Of a stretch of DNA of 64,000 nucleotides, positions 58,362 to 64,000 are shown piece by piece. Position numbers and translations under genes: made by a program. The stretch lies in the NCBI GenBank assembly GCA_023150295.1, contig JAKLLE010000003.1, positions 26,836 through 90,835 on the forward strand. Reading direction: 5' to 3'. The stretch's first letter is position 1, and every line of letters begins with the position of its first letter. The notes under the pieces were generated by a model, which did not search any database, had not been told where the DNA came from, and saw only the letters and a program-made list of their open reading frames with translations. This DNA comes from Giesbergeria sp. GTDB taxonomy: Bacteria; Pseudomonadota; Gammaproteobacteria; Burkholderiales; Burkholderiaceae_C.

Positions 58362-59261
58362 ATGAGACACACACTGACCCCAAGCACCGCCGTGCTGCTG
58401 GTGATTGCGCCCCTGCTGTGGGCCGGCAATGCCGTTGTTGGGCGGCTGGTGCACGACCTGGTGCCGCCCATCACGCTGAACTTTCTGCGCTGGCTGCTGG
58501 CCTTTGTGCTGCTGCTGCCGCTGGCCCATGGGGTACTGCGCCCGGACAGCCCGGTGTGGCCCCATTGGCGGCGCTACGCCTTGCTGGGGCTGCTGGGCAT
58601 TGGTGTCTACAACGCGCTGCAATACCTGGCGCTGCAAACGTCCACTCCCATCAACGTGACGCTGGTGGGGTCGAGCATGCCGGTGTGGATGCTGGCCGTG
58701 GGCGCGCTGTGCTTTGGCGCAGCGGTGACGCGCCAGCAACTGGCGGGTGCCGCGCTGTCCATGGCCGGGGTGCTGCTGGTGCTGAGCCGGGGCGAGTGGG
58801 CCCAGCTGCTGGCGCTGCGGCTGGTGCCGGGCGACCTGTTCATGCTGCTGGCCACGGTATCCTGGGCCTTTTACAGCTGGTTGCTGGTGCGTACCAGCGA
58901 ACCCGCCAGCATCCGGGGTGACTGGGCGGCTTTTTTGATGGCGCAAATGGTGTTCGGCCTGCTCTGGTCGGGCGGCTTTGCCGGGGCCGAATGGGCGCTG
59001 GCCCCCACCCACATCACCTGGGGCTGGCCGCTGGTGGCGGCACTGGCCTTCATCGCCATCGGGCCGGCCGTGGTGGCCTACCGCTGCTGGGGGGTGGGCG
59101 TGCAACGCGCGGGGCCTGCGATGGCGGGGTTCTTCTCCAACCTCACGCCGCTGTTTGCTGCGCTGCTGTCGGCCGCCTTTCTGGGCGAGGCGCCGCGCGC
59201 TTACCATGCGCTGGCGTTTGCCCTGATCGTGGGCGGGATCGTCGTTTCCTCGCGGCGATGA
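58362..59261 (+). CDS. EamA/DMT family transporter
   Basis: A 299-residue inner-membrane protein with ten hydrophobic helices in two EamA repeats. WAGNAVVGRLVHDLVPPITL and LQYLALQTSTPINVTLVGS in the first repeat, and AGFFSNLTPLFAALLSAAFLGE (shown as its core) in the second, are typical of DMT metabolite exporters. The substrate is unknown. It is divergent from qorA and convergent with the GGDEF-EAL gene, three bases apart. Confidence 0.88.
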   Translation: MRHTLTPSTAVLLVIAPLLWAGNAVVGRLVHDLVPPITLNFLRWLLAFVLLLPLAHGVLRPDSPVWPHWRRYALLGLLGIGVYNALQYLALQTSTPINVTLVGSSMPVWMLAVGALCFGAAVTRQQLAGAALSMAGVLLVLSRGEWAQLLALRLVPGDLFMLLATVSWAFYSWLLVRTSEPASIRGDWAAFLMAQMVFGLLWSGGFAGAEWALAPTHITWGWPLVAALAFIAIGPAVVAYRCWGVGVQRAGPAMAGFFSNLTPLFAALLSAAFLGEAPRAYHALAFALIVGGIVVSSRR

Positions 59262-59264
59262 GGC

Positions 59265-61919
59265 TCACTGCGGCGGCGCTGCCGGGCCGCCCAGGCTGCG
59301 CTCGAAATCCGCCACCGGCATGGGCCGTGCCAGCAGGTAGCCTTGGTACAGATCGCAGCCGTGTCCCGCCAGAATGGCTTTTTGCGCCTCGGTTTCCACG
59401 CCCTCGGCGATGACCTCCAGATCGAGGTTGCGGCCCATGCCGATGATGGTTTGCACGATCACGTCGTCCGAGGGCCGGGAACCCAGGTTGTGCACGAAGG
59501 ACTGGTCGATCTTGAGCTGGCGCAGCGGCAGGCGCGTAAGGTAGGCCAGCGACGAGTAGCCGGTGCCGAAATCGTCCACCGAGAAACGCACACCCTTGGT
59601 GCGCAACTGGTGCATCTTGTCGATGGCGTCTTCCACGTTGTCCAGCACCAGGGACTCGGTCAACTCCAGAGTGAGCAGGTGCGCCCGTGCGCCTGTGACC
59701 TGCAGGGTCTCGATCACCTGGTGCACAAAATCGCTCTGGCGGAACTGGCGTGCACTCACGTTCACCGACAACTGCAGGTGCGCACACTGCGGCTGATCCT
59801 GCCAGCGTGCCAGTTGGGAACAGGCGCTGTGCAGCACCCACTGCCCGATGTGCAGGATGAGATCACTTTCTTCGGCGGCCGCAATGAACTGCCCCGGCGG
59901 AACCATGCCGCGTTGGGGGTGCTGCCAGCGCAGCAGGCACTCGGCACCCACCACCTCGCCCTGCAAGCTGGCCTGGGGCTGAAAATGCAGCACCAGCTGC
60001 TGGGTGATGAGCGCCTGGCGCAGGTCAGCTTCCAACTGGGCCCGGTCGTTGATGGCGGTCTGCATCTTCGGGTCGAAGAAGCACAGCGCATTGCCCCGGC
60101 GCGCCTTGACCTGGTACATGGCAATGTCGGCCTGGCGCAGCAGCTCGATGGCCGACTGCGCGCTGGCACCAAACAACGTGGCGCCGATGCTGACCGCCCC
60201 CTGGTGGGAGTGGCCGCGCAGCAGATAGGGTTCGGAGAGGCCGCGCAGGATCTTTTCGCCAATGCACTGGGCCAGGGCCGCGGCCTCCTGGGTGCTGGTG
60301 GAGAGCTCGCTGAGCATCACGACGAACTCGTCCCCGCCCAGGCGAGCCACGGTGTCGGCCACGCGCACGTTGGCCAACAGGCGTTGCGCCACCGCTTGCA
60401 GCAGCTCGTCGCCCACTTCGTGCCCCAAGGTGTCGTTGAGGTCCTTGAAGTGGTCCAGGTCCAAAAACAGCAAGGCGCCCACCTTGCCCGAGCGCTGGGA
60501 CAGCACCAGTGCCTGGCCCAGCCGGTCCAGCAGCAGGCGGCGGTTGGGCAGGCCGGTCAGTGGGTCGTAAAAAGCCAGTTGCTCGATTTCCTCATTGGCA
60601 CGGCGCAGGTCGGTCACGTCGTGGTAGGTGATGACCCAGCCACCCTCCGGGGTGGCGCGCTCCTGCACATGGATGCAATGCCCGTCGGGCAAGACCTGCT
60701 CGTGCGCGCCGGTGGCCTCCCGCTGCTGCGCCAGGCGCAGTGCGATCCACTGCTGGCGCTCGGCATCGCTGCCCGCAGGCAGGTGGTGAACCACCGATTG
60801 CTCCAACACCTTGCGAAAGGACATGCCGGGCGCAATGACGCCACGCATCCAGGGAAACAACTCGATGAACCGGCGATTCCAGTGCACCACCCGTTGCTGC
60901 GCATCGAGCAGCACAAAGCCGCTGACCATGGACTCCAGCGCCTGGTCCAGCAAGGCCTTGGCGTCGGCAATGTCCTTGCGCGCCTGGGCCATGCGGTCGA
61001 ACACCACCACGGCCACCGCAGCAGCCAGCAGAACCATGGCGCAAAACACCAGCGCCGCCGCCGCCAGCATGCTGCGCTCGTACTCCCAGGCCTGTAGCGC
61101 CAGTGCCTCGGGCAGGCTGACCGACACCCGCAGGTTGGGGTACACCAGCTGCCGCGAGGCCACCAGCGCGGGCACGCCACTGATGCGCGCAGGCGTGTTC
61201 CAGGCACGGTCGGGCAAGGGCGCATCGCTGTGCGGCGCCCGCAGCGGGCCGGCTTCGGGCAAATCGGGCAGGGCCAGCATGCGGCGCCCGTCGTTCTGTT
61301 CGAACACAATCTCCAGGCCCGAGACCTCATGCCCCTGCGTGAGCATATTGGCCAGCTTGGCCAGCGGCACCTCGGCCACGACCGCCAGCCGCTGCCCGTC
61401 GCGCCCCTTCAAAGGCCTGGCAAAGTAAAGCACCTGTTGGGTGGTGGCGAAACTGAGCACGGGCGTGCTGATGTACAGGCGCTGTGCGGCCGACGACACC
61501 ACACTGGCCAGAAAGGCCGTGGGCAGCGACATTTCCCGCAGCGCTCCCGAGGGTTCGGAGGACGCACGCACCCGGCCCTGCGCATCCACCACGGCCACCC
61601 GCGAGACCAGCAAATTGCCCCGCGCCACCACGGCCAGCATCCGGCTCTCGCCCTGCACGTCGGCATGGGGCTGCAACTGCAGCATGTCCTGGGCGCCGGA
61701 CAGCAGCAGGTCGATGGACAGCATGTTGTAGTTGAGTGCAGCCTCGGCGCCCGACACGAAGCGATCCACCTTCTCCTCGCTGGTGCGCACCGCGCTCTCG
61801 CGCAAGGACCCGGTCTGCCATGCGGCCGCCCCGGCCAGAACCGCCATGAACAAGGCGGCCAGCAGCCAGATGGCGGGCTTGATCCGCTCGGGGGTGATGC
61901 GCACCGTGCTGAACATCAT
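59265..61919 (-). CDS. Membrane GGDEF-EAL protein with periplasmic sensor and PAS domains
   Basis: An 884-residue c-di-GMP enzyme. Helices at about 16-34 and 283-308 bracket a periplasmic sensor domain (Cache-like by position). A PAS domain follows (about 325-440). The GGDEF domain has an intact GGDEF at 528-532 (ARLGGDEFVVM), so synthase activity is possible. The EAL domain reads ECLLRW at Glu660 rather than EAL. The other catalytic residues are present in SVNVSARQF, ELTESLVL, VDDFGTGYSSL, LKIDQSF and IAEGVET, so phosphodiesterase activity is likely. Its ATG overlaps the stop of a TRAP-type binding protein gene, suggesting that protein feeds the sensor. Confidence 0.92.
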   Translation of the reverse strand: MMFSTVRITPERIKPAIWLLAALFMAVLAGAAAWQTGSLRESAVRTSEEKVDRFVSGAEAALNYNMLSIDLLLSGAQDMLQLQPHADVQGESRMLAVVARGNLLVSRVAVVDAQGRVRASSEPSGALREMSLPTAFLASVVSSAAQRLYISTPVLSFATTQQVLYFARPLKGRDGQRLAVVAEVPLAKLANMLTQGHEVSGLEIVFEQNDGRRMLALPDLPEAGPLRAPHSDAPLPDRAWNTPARISGVPALVASRQLVYPNLRVSVSLPEALALQAWEYERSMLAAAALVFCAMVLLAAAVAVVVFDRMAQARKDIADAKALLDQALESMVSGFVLLDAQQRVVHWNRRFIELFPWMRGVIAPGMSFRKVLEQSVVHHLPAGSDAERQQWIALRLAQQREATGAHEQVLPDGHCIHVQERATPEGGWVITYHDVTDLRRANEEIEQLAFYDPLTGLPNRRLLLDRLGQALVLSQRSGKVGALLFLDLDHFKDLNDTLGHEVGDELLQAVAQRLLANVRVADTVARLGGDEFVVMLSELSTSTQEAAALAQCIGEKILRGLSEPYLLRGHSHQGAVSIGATLFGASAQSAIELLRQADIAMYQVKARRGNALCFFDPKMQTAINDRAQLEADLRQALITQQLVLHFQPQASLQGEVVGAECLLRWQHPQRGMVPPGQFIAAAEESDLILHIGQWVLHSACSQLARWQDQPQCAHLQLSVNVSARQFRQSDFVHQVIETLQVTGARAHLLTLELTESLVLDNVEDAIDKMHQLRTKGVRFSVDDFGTGYSSLAYLTRLPLRQLKIDQSFVHNLGSRPSDDVIVQTIIGMGRNLDLEVIAEGVETEAQKAILAGHGCDLYQGYLLARPMPVADFERSLGGPAAPPQ

Positions 61920-62995
61920 GGTTTGTCGGGCGCGGGCAGGCCGCGTGCAAGCCCGATGGTCTTGTTCCAGATATCGGCACACCGCTGTCCGCAGCGCTGC
62001 AACCAGCGCGGCAGCACGGTGGACACAAAAATGTCCTGGCGCTTGCGCTCGTCCTGGGCCGACATGGGCACCAGCACCATGTTGCCCTTGACGCCCTTGG
62101 TGCAAGCGCTCTGCCCGGTGTTGCAGGCAATGCCCTGGGCCGTGTCGCGTTCGGACTCTTCCCAAATGGCGGCCTCCAGCAAGGGCAGCTCCTTGCGCAG
62201 CAGGGTGCGCAGGTCCGCAGGCAGGGCCTCCCAGGCACTGAGGTTGGCGGCAAACAGGGCCACGCCCCAGTTCAAGGGCATGGCATGCATGTGCGAGGTG
62301 ACCGCCTGCAGCCCCAGCCCGTTGCCCGACAGCGTGCCGGTGATGGCGCAGTCGATGCTGCCCGCCTGCACGCTGGACACAATCTGCGCGAACGCGGTGT
62401 GCACCGGCGTAGCGCCCAGAGCACCCACAAAATCGGCCTGCGCAGCCGAAGACACACGCACACGGCGGCCCGACAAGTCAGCCAGGGCCGCGAACGGCTT
62501 CTTGCAAAACACGACCTGCGCAGGATAGACATACAGCGCCAACAGCTGCACCCCATGCTGTTCGTGCAGGCTCTTTTCCAGAAACGGCCGGAATGCCGCC
62601 ACGCTGAGCTTGAGACTGGCGCTGTCCGGGTTCAAACCGGCAAGGTCGGGCGCCGTGTACTGGGGGTAGTTGGCCGTCATGGACCCCATCAACACCGTGC
62701 CAAACGGCACCACGCCCAGTTGCAACAAGCGCAGCATGTCGTCGCGCGGAACACCGGCCCGGTCAAAGGGCACGATGTCGGCCTTGAAACGCCCACCGCT
62801 CATGCGCGGAAGTTCACGGCTCCAGAACGGTTCTTCCCACTGCGTGTACTGGCTGACCCCCGCCAGCCCGCCCACCACACGGAACTGGTATTGCGGCGGC
62901 TCTGCTGCCAGCCCCACCGACTGCAGGCCCCAAGCCAGTGCCAGCGCCGCCCATGGCGCCCTGCGCACTGAGAAAATCTGCTGCTGGATGGACAT
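61916..62995 (-). CDS. TRAP-type (DctP-like) periplasmic solute-binding protein
   Basis: A 359-residue exported protein with a signal peptide (about 1-25, ending VGLAA). RMSGGRFKADIVPFDRAGVP, LLQLGVVPFGTVLMGSM, LSGRRVRVSSAAQADFVGAL and VQAGSIDCAITGTLSGNGLG follow the DctP fold, with the ligand-site arginine in RVRVSS. No TRAP membrane subunits (DctQ, DctM) are adjacent. Its stop overlaps the start of a GGDEF-EAL gene by ATGA, so it may deliver ligand information to that sensor rather than to a transporter. The start at 62995 has only a G-rich ribosome-binding site and is tentative. Confidence 0.85.
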   Translation of the reverse strand: MSIQQQIFSVRRAPWAALALAWGLQSVGLAAEPPQYQFRVVGGLAGVSQYTQWEEPFWSRELPRMSGGRFKADIVPFDRAGVPRDDMLRLLQLGVVPFGTVLMGSMTANYPQYTAPDLAGLNPDSASLKLSVAAFRPFLEKSLHEQHGVQLLALYVYPAQVVFCKKPFAALADLSGRRVRVSSAAQADFVGALGATPVHTAFAQIVSSVQAGSIDCAITGTLSGNGLGLQAVTSHMHAMPLNWGVALFAANLSAWEALPADLRTLLRKELPLLEAAIWEESERDTAQGIACNTGQSACTKGVKGNMVLVPMSAQDERKRQDIFVSTVLPRWLQRCGQRCADIWNKTIGLARGLPAPDKP

Positions 62996-63038
62996 CCCCC
63001 GGCCCCCGTTGTGGCGTTTGTGCTGCACCATGGCCCCG

Positions 63039-63884
63039 TCAATGGACGCCCGGATAGGCGCCCCCATCGGCCAGCCAGTTCTGGCCGGTAATGTAGCCCG
63101 CATGCACGCTGCACAAAAAGGCGCAGATCGCGCCAAACTCCTGCGCCGCGCCCAGGCGCCCCGCCGGAATGGCCGCGGTGTGCGCGGCCCGCACCTCCTG
63201 CAGGCTGCGGCCGGTGCGCGCGGCCTGAGCGGCAAAGGTGGAGGCCAGGCGGTCGGTGTCGAACTTGCCCGGCAAGAGGTTGTTGATCGTGACCCCGCGC
63301 GCCGCCAGCGGGCTGCGCGCCACACCGGCCACAAAGCCCGTCAGCCCGCTGCGCGCGCCGTTGGACAGGCCCAGGATGTCGATGGGCGCCTTGACAGCGC
63401 TGGAGGTGATGTTGACGATGCGCCCAAACCCGCGCTCGGCCATGCCGTCCACGGTGGCACGGATCAGCTCGATCGGCGTCAGCATGTTGGCGTCCAGCGC
63501 CTGCAGCCAGGCCTCACGCTCCCAGTCGCGAAAATCCCCTGGCGCAGGCCCGGCGGCGTTGGTCACCACGATGTCAAAGGCCTTGCCCGGCCCGCCGGGT
63601 GCCGCGAAAACGGCCTCGCGGCCTTGCGGCGTGGTGATGTCTGCGGCCACGCACAGCACCTGAGGTTTAGGATGTTTTACGGCTCCAGCGCCCTCCGAAT
63701 CAGCGCCAATAGCTATTAAATCAATAGCAGCCTGCTGCAACACATCGGCATTGCGGGCATTGATGACCAGGTTCACCCCTTCGCGCACCAAGGCCTCGGC
63801 GCAACCCCGCCCCAGCCCCTTGCTGGCGCCGCACACCAAGGCCCATTTGCCTGCAATGCCCAAAGAGGGACTTGCAAAATTCAA
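63039..63884 (-). CDS. SDR-family oxidoreductase lacking the canonical catalytic tyrosine
   Basis: A 281-residue Rossmann protein. The cofactor motif GASKGLGRGCAEAL and NAAGPAPGDF are present. The catalytic region reads ITSSAVKAPIDILGLSNGAR, where the Tyr-x-x-x-Lys position is Asn-x-x-Arg. A subgroup of FabG-like SDRs has this change, and their activity is uncertain. Residues about 52-70, in the loop after the second strand, are encoded by a dispersed repeat copy. The start is TTG at 63884 or a nearby alternative (TTG at GIAGKW); neither has a clear ribosome-binding site. Confidence 0.85.
   Translation of the reverse strand: MNFASPSLGIAGKWALVCGASKGLGRGCAEALVREGVNLVINARNADVLQQAAIDLIAIGADSEGAGAVKHPKPQVLCVAADITTPQGREAVFAAPGGPGKAFDIVVTNAAGPAPGDFRDWEREAWLQALDANMLTPIELIRATVDGMAERGFGRIVNITSSAVKAPIDILGLSNGARSGLTGFVAGVARSPLAARGVTINNLLPGKFDTDRLASTFAAQAARTGRSLQEVRAAHTAAIPAGRLGAAQEFGAICAFLCSVHAGYITGQNWLADGGAYPGVH
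63674..63729 (-). repeat. Dispersed palindromic repeat, copy 14, inside the SDR gene
   Basis: On the minus strand it reads TGCTATTGATTTAATAGC, then TATTGGCGCTGATTCGGAGG, then GCGCTGGAGCC. It encodes SDR residues of about 52-70 in frame and in gene orientation. Confidence 0.8.
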
Positions 63885-63910
63885 AACCGCAACATGGCGG
63901 AAACACTTCG

Positions 63911-63929
63911 GTGCTCAATATTTGAGCAC
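63911..63929. promoter_or_regulatory. Palindromic operator-like site upstream of the SDR gene
   Basis: GTGCTCAA (63911-63918) and TTGAGCAC (63922-63929) form a perfect 8-bp inverted repeat with a TAT centre. It lies between the SDR start and a possible plus-strand start, a typical place for a dimeric repressor site. Confidence 0.5.
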
Positions 63930-63948
63930 TTTGCGGTTGTCAGGAAGA

Positions 63949-64000
63949 ATGCGCAGCGCTATCGCATCGATTCCCCCGTGGGTGACCCGCAGTGCTCCCT
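63949..64000 (+). CDS. Possible start of a divergent gene, cut by window edge
   Basis: ATG at 63949 is preceded by AGGAAGA and opens a frame beginning MRSAIASIPPWVTRSAP that stays open to the edge. Only 17 codons are visible, so no product can be named. It could be spurious. Confidence 0.3.
   Translation, partial: MRSAIASIPPWVTRSAP

Overview
The window is GC-rich chromosomal DNA, with most codons ending in G or C, from a betaproteobacterium. It is probably Burkholderiales of the family Comamonadaceae (Acidovorax-like). The main support is one continuous minus-strand housekeeping block, DUF177-rpmF-plsX-fabH-fabD-fabG-acpP-fabF-(ygfX-like)-rpoE-rseA-degP-lepA-lepB-DUF4845-rnc-era-recO-pdxJ. 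A dispersed palindromic repeat of about 50 bp, which I associate with Comamonadaceae genomes, also points there. The species cannot be named from the sequence alone.

Layout. Positions 1-16,400 hold that block: fatty-acid synthesis, the sigma-E stress regulon, signal peptidase, and ribosome or RNA maturation. Many genes in it are coupled by ATGA overlaps. Positions 16,400-19,840 carry maf, an RsmI-like methyltransferase, a ZIP metal transporter and an atypical SDR. Positions 19,840-23,420 are accessory: a Phd-VapC toxin-antitoxin pair, a YghU-type glutathione transferase and a compositionally distinct SIR2-domain gene preceded by an 11-bp perfect hairpin. Positions 23,500-35,030 hold azlCD, polA, a secreted small protein, a serine-hydrolase/beta-lactamase homologue, aconitase, H-NS, a CBS-domain membrane protein and apaH. 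Positions 35,100-44,050 hold an RhlE-type helicase, a SulP-STAS-cNMP fusion, pcp, a phytase/esterase-like lipoprotein, dcd and guaD. Positions 44,200-49,220 are a complete branched-chain 2-oxoacid dehydrogenase operon (E1alpha, E1beta, E2, E3). Positions 49,370-52,130 have a BMP-family binding protein, a HIT protein and an adenine/adenosine deaminase.

Positions 52,200-57,270 are the most interesting locus. A PhnCDE-type ABC transporter of the putative selenate subfamily (binding protein, ATPase, two permeases, with a ribbon-helix-helix gene inside the operon) is transcribed divergently from a gene I recognise as senB, the selenosugar synthase of selenoneine biosynthesis. senA and senC are not in the window. 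A short RHS/YD-repeat remnant lies beside this locus. Positions 57,280-64,000 hold a quinone oxidoreductase, an EamA exporter, a GGDEF-EAL protein translationally coupled to a TRAP-type binding protein, and an SDR that lacks the usual catalytic tyrosine.

Across the window I find 14 copies of one repeat: a TGCTAY...RTAGCT palindrome followed by an AGCGCTT...AAGCGCT palindrome and GAGGCC. Five copies lie in frame inside protein-coding genes (era, fabD, acnA, the E2 gene and an SDR). One supplies the last codons and stop of fabH, and one supplies the start codon of the ZIP gene. No tRNA, rRNA, CRISPR array, complete insertion sequence or prophage was seen.
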